64,000 nt of DNA from DASSFG01 sp035547915 (GTDB taxonomy: Bacteria > Planctomycetota > Planctomycetia > Pirellulales > JAICIG01): the NCBI GenBank assembly GCA_035547915.1, contig DASZTS010000118.1, positions 102,914-166,913 of the forward strand, given 5' to 3'. The notes beneath the pieces are model-generated. The model ran no database searches and was not told the origin of the DNA. It was given only the letters and a program-made list of their open reading frames with translations. Positions 44,387-53,208 of this stretch are shown in pieces; positions within the stretch are counted from its first letter, which is position 1, and each line of letters begins with the position of its first letter. The position numbers and the translations under genes are program-made.

Positions 44387-45166
44387 ATGCTAACGGAAGA
44401 CTTGCGTAGCCTGGCCGAACGATTGCTCGGTGGCGAGCTTTCGGTCGATGAATTCACCAATCGCTTGGCGCACCGCGCAATTGCCGACCTGGGCGAAGCC
44501 CAGCTCGATCTCGATCGCGCGCGGCGCTGCGGCTTTCCCGAAGTCGTCTTCGGTCAGGGTAAATCGACGGGCGCGCTCATCAAGATTTTTGAAAGCTTGC
44601 TCGCCAACGGCGTAGGCGTGTTAGCTACCCGTATCACCCCGGATCAGGCGCAGGACCTGCTGCCTTGCTTCCCAAAGGGGACCTACAACCGGGTCGGCCG
44701 AACGTTCCGTGTGCCCCTCGCTCGGCCTGACACCGCGCACGGCGAACGGGGTTCGATCGGCATTATCACCGCGGGCACCAGCGACCTGCCGGTCGCCGAG
44801 GAAGCACGGGAAACGGCGGAGTGGATGGGTGTGCGGGTGACCATGGTGCAAGACGTCGGCGTGGCAGGACCGCACCGGTTACCGGCCAGGCTGCCGGAAC
44901 TCACCGGAGTCGACGCCATTGTCGTGATCGCTGGCATGGAAGGCGCGCTGCCGAGCGTCGTGGGCGGCTATGTAGATTGTCCGGTCATTGCCGTACCGAC
45001 CAGCGTCGGGTATGGGGCAAATCTCGGTGGAATAGCCGCCCTGCTCAGCATGCTCAATAGCTGCGCGGCAAACGTGGCCGTCGTCAACATCGACGCCGGG
45101 TTCAAGGGTGCTTACGTGGCGAGCCTGATCGCGAGTAAGGCAGCGGCCCAGCGCAGGCCCCGCTAG
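44387..45166 (+). CDS. larB: LarB, nickel-pincer cofactor biosynthesis (pyridinium carboxylase)
   Basis: 259 residues, normal LarB size. The C-terminal PurE-like half shows GIITAGTSDLPVAEEA, VIAGMEGALPSVVGG, VIAVPTSVGYG and NIDAGFKGAYVAS, all family hallmarks. The N-terminal half carries GFPEVVFGQGKS. LarB carboxylates and hydrolyses nicotinic acid adenine dinucleotide in the first step of the nickel-pincer nucleotide cofactor made by LarB, LarE and LarC. Neither larC, larE nor a lactate racemase gene is nearby. No strong ribosome site precedes the ATG. The HAD-ATPase gene follows after 56 bp. Confidence 0.93.
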   Translation: MLTEDLRSLAERLLGGELSVDEFTNRLAHRAIADLGEAQLDLDRARRCGFPEVVFGQGKSTGALIKIFESLLANGVGVLATRITPDQAQDLLPCFPKGTYNRVGRTFRVPLARPDTAHGERGSIGIITAGTSDLPVAEEARETAEWMGVRVTMVQDVGVAGPHRLPARLPELTGVDAIVVIAGMEGALPSVVGGYVDCPVIAVPTSVGYGANLGGIAALLSMLNSCAANVAVVNIDAGFKGAYVASLIASKAAAQRRPR

Positions 45167-45222
45167 GTACCGCGACACGACTTCTGTCGTGGCCGGGCAC
45201 GCAGATTGCTCCGGCTCTCGCC

Positions 45223-46956
45223 ATGCGCTATTTGACCTTGGCCAGCGATTACGACGGCACGCTCGCCACCGACGGGCTCGTGGGTGACGACATTGTCGCG
45301 GCGCTCACACGGCTGCGGAAATCGGGACGCAAGCTGATACTCGTGACAGGGCGCGAGCTACCCGAGCTGCAAATCGTCTTTCCGGCGCACGAGATATTTG
45401 ATTGGATCGTCGCCGAGAACGGCGCCCTTCTCTACCGTCCCGCCGACCGGAGTCAGAAACTGCTTGCGCCCGCTCCGCCCGAGGCGCTCGTCGCCGAGAT
45501 CCGCCGCAAAGGTGTCGAGCGACTGTCGATCGGGGCCGCTATCTTGGCGACATGGCGTCCGTATGAGACCGCGCTCTTCGAGGCCATCCGCGACCAAGGG
45601 CTCGACTATCACATCATCTTCAACAAAGACGCCGTGATGGCGCTGCCCGGCGGTGTGACCAAGGCCAGCGGTCTCGAGGCGGCGCTCAAGGAGGCGGGTC
45701 TCTCGTCGCACAACGTCGTGGGCATCGGCGATGCCGAAAACGATCATGCCTTCCTCGATATGTGCGAGCTGAGTGTGGCCGTGGCCAACGCCATCGATTC
45801 GCTCAAACAACGCGTCGACCTCGTGACCGAAGCCGACCACGGCGCCGGGGTCGTCGAGTTGATCGACGGCCTGCTCGAAGATGATCTGGTGCGGCTCGAG
45901 GATCGACTCGAGCGCCACCACGTTGCGTTGGGTCGACGCGACGATGGATCGGCTGTGCAAGTCAAACCCTACGGCGAAAACCTGCTCGTCGCCGGCTCCT
46001 CCGGCAGCGGCAAGTCGACCCTGGCCACGGGTTTGATCGAGCGCCTCATCGGGCACGGCTACCGCGTCTGTGTCGTCGACCCCGAGGGAGACTACGGTGC
46101 GCTCGAAAAGGCCGTGGCTTTGGGCAGCGCCCAGCATCCCCCCTTGATCGACGAAGCGGTCAAGCTCTTTCTGCAACATGCCGGCCCCAGCGTCGTCGTC
46201 AATCTCGTGGGCATTCATCTGGCGGATCGGCCCCGGTTCTTCATGACCTTGCTGTCGCGATTGCAGGAGCTGCGGGTGGCGAACGGCCAACCGCATTGGA
46301 TCGTCATCGACGAAGCGCATCATGTACTGCCGGCCGCCTGGGAGCCGGCCTGGCCTAACCTGCCCGAAAGACTGGACCGCGTGGCGCTGGTAACCCTCGA
46401 AGCCGATTCGATCGCGCGGCAGCTCCTACCTTCCATCGACAGTGTGATCGCAGTGGGCGAGCGAGCCGATGCCACGCTCAAAACGTTTGCCGAGTTGCGC
46501 GAGACACCCCTGCCCGCCATCAATGCCACCGCACCGCCGGGCGGTGCGCTCATGTGGCGAGTTTCGGCCGACGAGGAGCCCTTTGCCATCGAGATCGCCC
46601 GCAGTTCGGCGACCCACCACCGGCACGTGCGCAAATATGCCGAGGGCGACCTGGGCCCCGACCGCAGTTTCTATTTCCGCGGGCGCGAGGGCAAACTCAA
46701 CCTGCGCGCGCAGAACTTGATGCTATTTGTCCAAATCGCGGCGGGCATCGACGACGATACCTGGCTGTTTCATCTACGGCAGCACGACTATTCGACCTGG
46801 TTTCGCGAAGAGGTCAAAGATCCGGCTCTGGCCGACGAAACGCGCGACGTCGAAGATGCCGCCGAGTTGAACGGTGCCGAAACGCGCGAGCGCATTCTGG
46901 CGCTGGTCACCGAGCGCTACACCGCTCCCGCGTCGGGTTCGATTAGCACGAAGTAA
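45223..46956 (+). CDS. HAD-IIB phosphatase fused to a HerA/DUF87-like ATPase
   Basis: 577 residues. Residues 1-215 are a Cof-type HAD hydrolase: ASDYDGTLAT (motif I, nucleophile D9), LVTGRELPEL (motif II), GGVTKASGLEAAL (motif III Lys) and GIGDAENDHAFLD (motif IV). After a linker, residues 240-480 form a P-loop ATPase with Walker A GSSGSGKST at 258-266, VVDPEGDY, and Walker B WIVIDEAHH at 359-367, like HerA/VirB4 helicases. The C-terminus (RKYAEGDLGPDRSFYFRGREG) is a separate small domain. Substrate unknown; a sugar-phosphate phosphatase coupled to a nucleic-acid or envelope ATPase is an unusual pairing. The stop TAA coincides with the start of repeat copy D. Confidence 0.88.
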   Translation: MRYLTLASDYDGTLATDGLVGDDIVAALTRLRKSGRKLILVTGRELPELQIVFPAHEIFDWIVAENGALLYRPADRSQKLLAPAPPEALVAEIRRKGVERLSIGAAILATWRPYETALFEAIRDQGLDYHIIFNKDAVMALPGGVTKASGLEAALKEAGLSSHNVVGIGDAENDHAFLDMCELSVAVANAIDSLKQRVDLVTEADHGAGVVELIDGLLEDDLVRLEDRLERHHVALGRRDDGSAVQVKPYGENLLVAGSSGSGKSTLATGLIERLIGHGYRVCVVDPEGDYGALEKAVALGSAQHPPLIDEAVKLFLQHAGPSVVVNLVGIHLADRPRFFMTLLSRLQELRVANGQPHWIVIDEAHHVLPAAWEPAWPNLPERLDRVALVTLEADSIARQLLPSIDSVIAVGERADATLKTFAELRETPLPAINATAPPGGALMWRVSADEEPFAIEIARSSATHHRHVRKYAEGDLGPDRSFYFRGREGKLNLRAQNLMLFVQIAAGIDDDTWLFHLRQHDYSTWFREEVKDPALADETRDVEDAAELNGAETRERILALVTERYTAPASGSISTK

Positions 46957-47027
46957 GAGCGGCTGACAACACCCGGAAGCCAGAGCGCCGCGGGCAAAAA
47001 ATCTGCCGGTGTTGTCGGATGCTCTAA
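46954..47027. repeat. Dispersed element, copy D (shortened)
   Basis: About 74 bp: TAAGAGCGGCTGACAACAC at the left, GGAAGCCAGAGCGCCGCGGG in the middle, GGTGTTGTCGGATGCTCTAA at the right. The two ends are inverted copies of each other. One arm of the usual core hairpin is missing. The leading TAA is the stop codon of the HAD-ATPase gene. It lies between convergent genes. Confidence 0.75.
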
Positions 47028-47044
47028 GCTAAGACCCGGCCGGC

Positions 47045-48100
47045 TTACTTTTTCCAGGGCAGGTGATACCCGGTGGTGTTCAACCGGATGCAATAGAGGC
47101 TGGTGTCGACCGTCACGTACAGAACGTGGTCTTCGTCGCCGATCCCAAAATCGCAGTTGCTCGGCAAACCGTGCGGCTCTTTGGATTCCGGCTGGGGTTC
47201 GGCCGTGGCAATGAAATCGAGCTCGTTCCCGTCGGGGCTGAGGATCAACACACCGGGACGTTTGAGGCTGCGCGAGGTCAGGTAGAGGTTGCCGCTCGTG
47301 TCGACCGTCATGCCGTCGCAGCCGGATTCGCGGCCGAAGTCGTAAATGGTCCGACGGTTGCCCGCGACCAAACCGTTCTCGTCCAACGGGAACGCATAGA
47401 TCTTCATCGCGCCCTTTTCCGGCGGCGGCGACTTGCGATCGATGCGGTCGGTACCGTTGTTGTTGTCGGCGACGTAGAGCGTTTTCTGATCGGGGCTGAG
47501 GGCGATGCCGTTGGGCTTTTCCACGTCGTGCGTGATCTCCACCACCTTGCCGCCCGACTCGACGCGGTAGACGGCCCGATGCTCGAGTTCGCGCGGCTCT
47601 TCGCCCAGGTAACGAGGATCGGTGAAGTAGACGCGGCCGGCCAGATCGATACACAGGTCGTTGGGAGCGTTGAATCGCTTACCCTGGTAACGGTCGGCTA
47701 GCATCTCACGTGTACCCGTTTTCACGTCCCAACGCGCGATGCCCCGGCCGCCGCCGTCGGCGCCTTCACAAGCGATCAGGAGCCCTTCTGCATTGAACAT
47801 CAGCCCGTTGGCCTTGTGGCTGTCATCCGTGAAGACCGATGTTTGCTTGGTGCGCGGATCGAAGCGCAGGATCATGCCCTTGTCTTTGCCTTCGGGAATA
47901 TCCGTGAAGTAGATGCTGCCGTCGGGAGCCACCGCGGCCCCTTCTGTCAGGCCGCCCATGATCGGGGCGGAACGCGTGAAGAGGAGTTCCAGCTTGGCGT
48001 CGGACGGCACGATCGGCTCGGCCGACTTGGCCGGTGCGCCGAAAGCGCCGACCACGACGACCATGCCGGCCAGCAGGTTGAAGACGGGACCATTGCGCAT
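47045..48100 (-). CDS. Exported SMP-30/gluconolactonase-like beta-propeller protein
   Basis: 351 residues with a signal peptide (NLLAGMVVVVGAFGAPAKSAEP). The family pattern includes GLTEGAAVAPDGSIYFTDIPEG, NGLMFNAEGLLIACEGADGGGRG, FNAPNDLCIDLAGRVYFTDPRY, NGIALSPDQKTLYVADNNNG and DGMTVDTSGNLYLTS. These carry the acidic and Asn metal ligands of the six-bladed propeller. Members hydrolyse sugar lactones; periplasmic planctomycete versions are common and their substrates mostly unknown. Divergent from the cyclase gene. Confidence 0.9.
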   Translation of the reverse strand: MRNGPVFNLLAGMVVVVGAFGAPAKSAEPIVPSDAKLELLFTRSAPIMGGLTEGAAVAPDGSIYFTDIPEGKDKGMILRFDPRTKQTSVFTDDSHKANGLMFNAEGLLIACEGADGGGRGIARWDVKTGTREMLADRYQGKRFNAPNDLCIDLAGRVYFTDPRYLGEEPRELEHRAVYRVESGGKVVEITHDVEKPNGIALSPDQKTLYVADNNNGTDRIDRKSPPPEKGAMKIYAFPLDENGLVAGNRRTIYDFGRESGCDGMTVDTSGNLYLTSRSLKRPGVLILSPDGNELDFIATAEPQPESKEPHGLPSNCDFGIGDEDHVLYVTVDTSLYCIRLNTTGYHLPWKK

Positions 48101-48244
48101 CGTAATTTCCTGGCAAGGCGTATCGGTTGAAAGGGAGGCCGTTAGAGTCTAATCTGCAAAAAATCGCTCCTCAATGGTGTTTTTTGACCGCCCAAGGAAC
48201 GATCCTCGTCCTCGTTCGCGGCATCACCCGTCACCAACCTACCG

Positions 48245-49006
48245 ATGCAGTTCATCGATCTCAGCCTGCCGCTCGACAACGATGCCCATTGGGCCCCGCG
48301 CTGGGCTCGCAATCGGGTGTGGCGTCAAAGCCATGCGTTCGGCGCGCGGGCCATTTGGTTGCTCTTCGGCGTCCCGCGCAAACTGCTGCGCACGCGGCTG
48401 GGTTGGGCCAACGACGTGCTCAAGCTATCGACGCACGGCACGACGCACGTCGATGCGCCCTGGCATTACGCGCCGACGTGCGAAGGCCGCGCCGCCAAGA
48501 CCATCGACGAAGTGCCACTCGAATGGTGTTACGGTCCCGGCGTCAAGCTCGACCTGCGGCACAAGTCGCACGGTGAGGCCATCGGCGCCGACGAATTACG
48601 CCGCGAGCTCGACCGCATCGGCCATACACTCAAAGCGGGCGAGATCGTACTCATCCAGACTGGTAACGATCGGTTGATAGGCAGCCCGGAATACTTTACT
48701 CAGGGCGCGGGCATGAGTGCCGAGGGGACGCGCTGGCTGCTGGACCAGGGCGTGAAGCTGACGGGCATCGACTCGTGGGGCTGGGACGTGCCATTGCCCG
48801 TGTTGGCCCAGCGCGCGAAGGCCGAACGCCGCGACGATCTCTTTTGGGCGGCCCACTTTGTCGGCATCGACAAGGAATACTGCCATATCGAACGGTTGAC
48901 GAACCTCGACCGGTTGCCTCCCCACGGTTTCACCGTTTGCGCCTTTCCGCTCAAAGTGAAAGGCGGTTCCGCGGGGCCGGCGCGCGTCGTGGCGCTGGTG
49001 CCGTGA
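48245..49006 (+). CDS. Cyclase/kynurenine formamidase-family metal-dependent hydrolase
   Basis: 253 residues. It starts IDLSLPLDNDAHW and contains the metal-binding signature HGTTHVDAPWHY (H64 to H74), plus GIDSWGWD and the later DLFWAAHFVGIDKEYCHIERL. Members hydrolyse N-formylkynurenine or cyclic amides and lactones using divalent metal. There is no tryptophan catabolism gene nearby, so the substrate is uncertain. Cytosolic; no signal peptide. Confidence 0.88.
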   Translation: MQFIDLSLPLDNDAHWAPRWARNRVWRQSHAFGARAIWLLFGVPRKLLRTRLGWANDVLKLSTHGTTHVDAPWHYAPTCEGRAAKTIDEVPLEWCYGPGVKLDLRHKSHGEAIGADELRRELDRIGHTLKAGEIVLIQTGNDRLIGSPEYFTQGAGMSAEGTRWLLDQGVKLTGIDSWGWDVPLPVLAQRAKAERRDDLFWAAHFVGIDKEYCHIERLTNLDRLPPHGFTVCAFPLKVKGGSAGPARVVALVP

Positions 49007-49077
49007 GGCCGCCCATCGAATGAGGAACGGATCGGCGGGCGCGATAAAGAAGGCGACCAGCCTCTGTCTCTGGGCTT

Positions 49078-49602
49078 TCAGAGCCTGATGGAGAGTATCT
49101 GCGCGATCTTTTCGATCGTCGGCCAATCACGCGTGGTCGCGTTTGCGCGCAAGGCCTTCTCGACGATCTCGTTCGGATAAACGCCTGTGACATCCACACG
49201 GCGGCGGACGCCGAGGGCAACCCGTCCACTCACGGCCGCGATGCGCACGCCCCACTCGGCCCCTTGGGGCTCTTCGATGGGCAAAGAGACCGACATGGCC
49301 GGCGCCCGCTCCATCGCCGTCGCGAATCGCTTGGCATCCGCAGGAACCGGGATCTCGGAGCCCATGCGAAGCGCCGCTTCGATCTCAGACTGCTTGAGAA
49401 TGACCATCGGGGCAGGCTCAAACGGCAGTTCCGCGGCAACTCTCGACCGCAGCACACGCTCGGCGATGCGCTTCAGGACGACGAAAGTGCCCGCCGCGCC
49501 GATGTTCACGAGATCGAGATCGCTCAGGGCGGCTTCCACCGCCTTGGCGGAGAAACGGCGTTTGCCGACGTTGGCACCACGCAAGAGCACCACAAGACCC
49601 AT
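49078..49602 (-). CDS. DUF1697 family protein
   Basis: 174 residues. The N-terminus VVLLRGANVGKRRFSAKAVEAALSDL and the GAAGTFVV segment match the DUF1697 pattern (usually LLRGINVGG and SGNVVF). The C-terminal half (VRIAAVSGRVALGVRRRVD, EIVEKALRANATTRDWPTIEKI) also fits. No enzymatic activity is established for the family. It begins 9 bp after the uracil-DNA glycosylase stop, so the two likely share a transcript. Confidence 0.82.
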   Translation of the reverse strand: MGLVVLLRGANVGKRRFSAKAVEAALSDLDLVNIGAAGTFVVLKRIAERVLRSRVAAELPFEPAPMVILKQSEIEAALRMGSEIPVPADAKRFATAMERAPAMSVSLPIEEPQGAEWGVRIAAVSGRVALGVRRRVDVTGVYPNEIVEKALRANATTRDWPTIEKIAQILSIRL

Positions 49603-49611
49603 GCTAAAACC

Positions 49612-50319
49612 CTATTTCGTTCGCGCGCCTGCGGAATCGTCGAACGACGACAACAGCTTCCTGGCGGCCGCGAAGACGCCGTCGAACATCGGTTCGGTCA
49701 ATTTCCCCGTGAATGTATTCTGCTGGCTGGGATGAAAGCTGCCGAGCAGCCAACGGCCTTCCGTCAACGGCACCTGCGCGCCGTGCGCGAACTTGGGTGT
49801 TCTGCCGACAAGCCATCCTCGGCGGCGGGCCGCGCCGACGACTCCCTGCCAGCCGACCTGGCCCAAGGCCAAAAAGACCTGCACGGGAAGCCCGTCGATG
49901 GTCTGCTCCAACCACGGCCGGCAGGCGGCGATCTCGTCGACCGTAGGCTTGTTGTCGGGCGGCGCGCAATGGCAGACAGCGGTGATGGCGCAATCGGTCA
50001 ATCGCAGGCCATCGTCGAGATCGACCGCAGTCGGCTGATTGGCAAAACCCACCTTGTGCAGCGCCCGGAAAAGCCAATCGCCACTGCGATCGCCCGTAAA
50101 GACCCGCCCCGTGCGGTTGCCGCCATGCGCCGCCGGCGCGAGACCCACGATCAATAGACGCGCTCGCGGATCGCCGAAATTCGGAACCGGCCGGCCCCAA
50201 TAGTCCCAGTCTTGGTAGGCGCGTCGCTTCTCGCGAGCAATCGCCTGGCAATAGGTTCTCAATCGCGAACAGAGCTCGCAGGCCGCGATCTGTCCGTTGA
50301 GCCGATCCCAATCCCGCAT
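49612..50319 (-). CDS. Family 5 uracil-DNA glycosylase (UdgB-type)
   Basis: 235 residues from the ATG at 50319. Cysteines C14, C17 and C24 (CELCSRLRTYC), with a fourth near residue 117 (CHCAPP), fit the Fe-S cluster of family 4/5 UDGs. Motif 1 is GLAPAAHGGNRTGR at 59-72 followed by FTGDRSGDWL, which is the family 5 version. Motif 3 is GSFHPSQQNTFTGKL. The enzyme removes uracil and other deaminated bases from DNA. The start is chosen before the first family residues; the ribosome site is weak. Operon with DUF1697. Confidence 0.9.
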   Translation of the reverse strand: MRDWDRLNGQIAACELCSRLRTYCQAIAREKRRAYQDWDYWGRPVPNFGDPRARLLIVGLAPAAHGGNRTGRVFTGDRSGDWLFRALHKVGFANQPTAVDLDDGLRLTDCAITAVCHCAPPDNKPTVDEIAACRPWLEQTIDGLPVQVFLALGQVGWQGVVGAARRRGWLVGRTPKFAHGAQVPLTEGRWLLGSFHPSQQNTFTGKLTEPMFDGVFAAARKLLSSFDDSAGARTK

Positions 50320-50442
50320 CAGGCCACCACCCGCGCGCTGCTCGACTCGGCCCACGTCGAATTCTCACCGGCTCGCGAAAATGATAGGATCGAGCCCGGC
50401 TTCGCACGCCGAAACCCCACCGCGTTGTGAGTCAAACGTGCC

Positions 50443-51894
50443 ATGCTTACCGTCCTAGGACCCACCGTACGTTGCTGCGGCGGCCATCGCCGGCAGTTTC
50501 TTAAGTTCGCCGGCAGCGGGTTGCTCGGCTTGGGTTTGCCGCAGGTGCTGGCCGCGGAAGAGCACGCGACCCAAATCGCCACAGTCAGGCCGCGCAAAAG
50601 AGCCAAAAGCGTAATCTTTCTCTTTTTGTTCGGCGGCCCGAGCCAACTTGAAACCTTCGACATGAAGCCCGCGGCGCCCGAGACGATTCGTGGGCCGTTC
50701 AAACCGATCGACTGCCGCACACCCGGCCTCGTGATGTGCGAGCATCTGCCGCGTATCGCCGCGATGAGCGACCGTATTTGCGTGCTGCGCACTCTCACTC
50801 ATCCCTATAACGACCACAGCTCGGCTGGGCATTATATTCAGACAGGTCATCCCTGGCACGTGCCGATCGGAGGCGGCTTCAACGCAACCGAAAAGGACTG
50901 GCCGGCGACAGGTTCGGTCGTCGAGTATATCGACCAACAATCGGCCGGACCGCCGCGGCCGATCCCCAGCTACGTCTACCTTCCCAACCGACTGGGGCAC
51001 CTCCAGACCTATAGCGTTCGGCTCGATCGGCCCGGCCAGTATGCCGGTTGGCTGGGGCGCGGTTACGACGCCTTGGCAACCGACATCCGCAAACGCGACG
51101 ACAACGACAATCCATTCTTCCGCGCCTGTAGCGACGAAGAGCTCGATTTCCGCATCAACGGGCTGGCGGCCGATGCGGAGCTGACGATCGACCGCATGGC
51201 CCACCGCCATTCGCTGCTCACGCAATTCGACGCATCACGGCGCCGGCACGATCAAGGGCAAGGAGTTGCCAGCTACGACCGTTTTCAGCAGCGGGCGCTA
51301 GCGCTGGTGACGTCGGCGTCGACGCGGACGGCACTCGACATCCGCCGCGAGCCGGCAGCCGTGCGCGACCGTTACGGCCGCCACCTCTTCGGTCAGGCCA
51401 CGCTGATGGCGCGGCGGATGGTGGAAGCGGGAGCCCGTTTCGTCACCGTCGCCTGGGACGCGCCGGACGGCTATAGCTGGGACTCGCACGTCCACAGCGA
51501 CGACGTACAAAAATACCTTCTGCCCGGCTTCGACCAGGCGTTTTCCGGGTTGGTCACCGATCTCGACGAGCGCGGGCTCTTGGATGAGACACTCGTCGTC
51601 GCGCTAGGTGAGATGGGCCGTACCCCGAACGCCTCGGGCCGTTGGGGACGCAACCATTGGAGCACGCTCTTCCCGGCGGTGCTCGCCGGCGGCGGCGTTC
51701 GCGGCGGCACCGTCTATGGACGGTCCGACAAACACGCCGCCTTTCCGCTCGACATGCCGATCCGACCAGAAGATCTGACCGCGACGATTTTGACCAGCCT
51801 GGGCATCGATCCAGAATTGCGCGTACCCGATCCTCAAGGGCGGCCTGTCGCCCTCGTCGACGGCGGCCAACCTCTCCTCGAAATCTTTGGCTGA
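50443..51894 (+). CDS. DUF1501 family exported protein
   Basis: 483 residues. The N-terminus RRQFLKFAGSGLLGLGLPQVLAAEE is a Tat-like leader. DUF1501 hallmarks follow: SVIFLFLFGGPSQLETFDMKP, GPFKPIDCRTPGL, HSSAGHYIQTGH, EAGARFVTVAWD, DLDERGLLDETLVVALGEMGRTP and LPAVLAGGGVRGGTVYGRSD. DUF1501 proteins share the alkaline phosphatase/sulfatase-like fold and are strongly expanded in planctomycetes, usually paired with DUF1549/DUF1553 cytochrome proteins, which are absent here. Function unknown. The next gene starts 66 bp downstream. Confidence 0.9.
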   Translation: MLTVLGPTVRCCGGHRRQFLKFAGSGLLGLGLPQVLAAEEHATQIATVRPRKRAKSVIFLFLFGGPSQLETFDMKPAAPETIRGPFKPIDCRTPGLVMCEHLPRIAAMSDRICVLRTLTHPYNDHSSAGHYIQTGHPWHVPIGGGFNATEKDWPATGSVVEYIDQQSAGPPRPIPSYVYLPNRLGHLQTYSVRLDRPGQYAGWLGRGYDALATDIRKRDDNDNPFFRACSDEELDFRINGLAADAELTIDRMAHRHSLLTQFDASRRRHDQGQGVASYDRFQQRALALVTSASTRTALDIRREPAAVRDRYGRHLFGQATLMARRMVEAGARFVTVAWDAPDGYSWDSHVHSDDVQKYLLPGFDQAFSGLVTDLDERGLLDETLVVALGEMGRTPNASGRWGRNHWSTLFPAVLAGGGVRGGTVYGRSDKHAAFPLDMPIRPEDLTATILTSLGIDPELRVPDPQGRPVALVDGGQPLLEIFG

Positions 51895-51960
51895 CGACGT
51901 AGCACTCCGACAGCACCGCGTCGCCGTGGAACGAAGCACTCGCGCAGCAGACCCTCTCTT

Positions 51961-53145
51961 ATGAAGATCGTCGCCGTCGAAACGTTCGTCTGCCACGCCC
52001 GCATGCGGAACTGGATCTTCGTCAAAGTTCGCACCGACCAAGACGGCCTGTGGGGCTGGGGAGAGGCCACGCTCGAATGGCACACCCGTGCGGTCGTCGG
52101 CGCGATCGAGGACGTGGCGCAGCTCGTCGTGGGAGAAGATCCGACGCGCATCGAGTATCTGTGGCAGATGATGCACCGGCAACACTTCTGGCACGCCTCG
52201 GGTGTCGTCCGGGCCACGGCCCTCAGCGCCATCGACATCGCCCTGTGGGACATTCTGGGGAAGATCCACGGTGTGCCGTGCCACAAACTGTGGGGTGGGT
52301 CGGTACGCGACTACGTGCGCACGTACTGCCACCTGGGCGGCGGCAAGATGGAGGTCTTTTATCAGCAGGCGGCCGGCTTGGAAGACGCGCGCCGATTTGC
52401 TGATCTGGCGAGGGCCGCCGTGGCCGACGGATTTACAGCGTTCAAGTCGATGGCGGTGCCCGAGACCGGTCCGCTCGAAGGCCTGCTGCCGATCAAGTAT
52501 GCCGAAGCCTGCGTGCGGGCGATGCGCGAAGCGGTGGGTGATGCGGTCGACATCATGGTCGATTGCCACGCCCGGCCCTCGCCGCGCATGGGGCTGCGTT
52601 TCGCCAAGGCGCTCGAGCCGTACGGGCTTTATTGGTTCGAAGAACCCTGTTGGCCCGAGAGTGTCGAGGGTATCGCCGCTATTCAAGCAGCCGTGACGAC
52701 CCCCATCGCGACCGGCGAACGGCTCATCGGCCAGCATGCCTTCCGGCCGTTCCTCGAGCAGCAAGCGTGCAGTGTTTTACAGCCTGACATTACGCACTGT
52801 GGAGGTCTGAGCGAGGCGCGAAGGATCGCCGCGATGGCGGAAGCCTATCGCGTGGCGTTGGCGCCGCACAATCCTCAAGGGCCCGTGAGCACGGCCGCTT
52901 CGCTCGAATTCGGCTTTGCCACGCCGGCCTACATCATCTGCGAGTCGGTTCACAGCGATGTGCCCTGGCGCAATGATGTTGTGAGCGAGAGCTATACGGT
53001 CGAGCCACAAGGTCGCATTGTTCGCCCCAGCCAACGGCCCGGGCTGGGAATCGAGATCAACGAGGCCGAGGTCAAAAAACATCCCTTCCAGCAAGAGCTC
53101 TTGCAGCGATCGTTTTATGCCGATGGCGCCGTGGGTGACTGGTAA
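51961..53145 (+). CDS. Enolase-superfamily acid-sugar dehydratase (galactonate dehydratase-like)
   Basis: 394 residues. N-terminal lid domain KIVAVETFVCHARMRNWIFVKV, then the barrel. Metal ligands are D201 in DCHARPSPRMG, E227 in LYWFEEPCWPE and Glu in IATGERLIG. The general acid/base is H303 in APHNPQGPVS. The DWxG-type start GLWGWGEATLEWHT and LWDILGKIHGVPCHKLWGG are typical of the mandelate racemase subgroup that dehydrates sugar acids such as D-galactonate. Substrate is not fixed by these motifs. It lies in a plus-strand cluster with two DUF1501 genes and a radical SAM gene. Confidence 0.88.
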   Translation: MKIVAVETFVCHARMRNWIFVKVRTDQDGLWGWGEATLEWHTRAVVGAIEDVAQLVVGEDPTRIEYLWQMMHRQHFWHASGVVRATALSAIDIALWDILGKIHGVPCHKLWGGSVRDYVRTYCHLGGGKMEVFYQQAAGLEDARRFADLARAAVADGFTAFKSMAVPETGPLEGLLPIKYAEACVRAMREAVGDAVDIMVDCHARPSPRMGLRFAKALEPYGLYWFEEPCWPESVEGIAAIQAAVTTPIATGERLIGQHAFRPFLEQQACSVLQPDITHCGGLSEARRIAAMAEAYRVALAPHNPQGPVSTAASLEFGFATPAYIICESVHSDVPWRNDVVSESYTVEPQGRIVRPSQRPGLGIEINEAEVKKHPFQQELLQRSFYADGAVGDW

Positions 53146-53208
53146 GTTTCGGCGCGCCACCATCGAGCGCCTCTTGCCGCAAGTTGATGACAGGGTGATG
53201 CGCAAACG

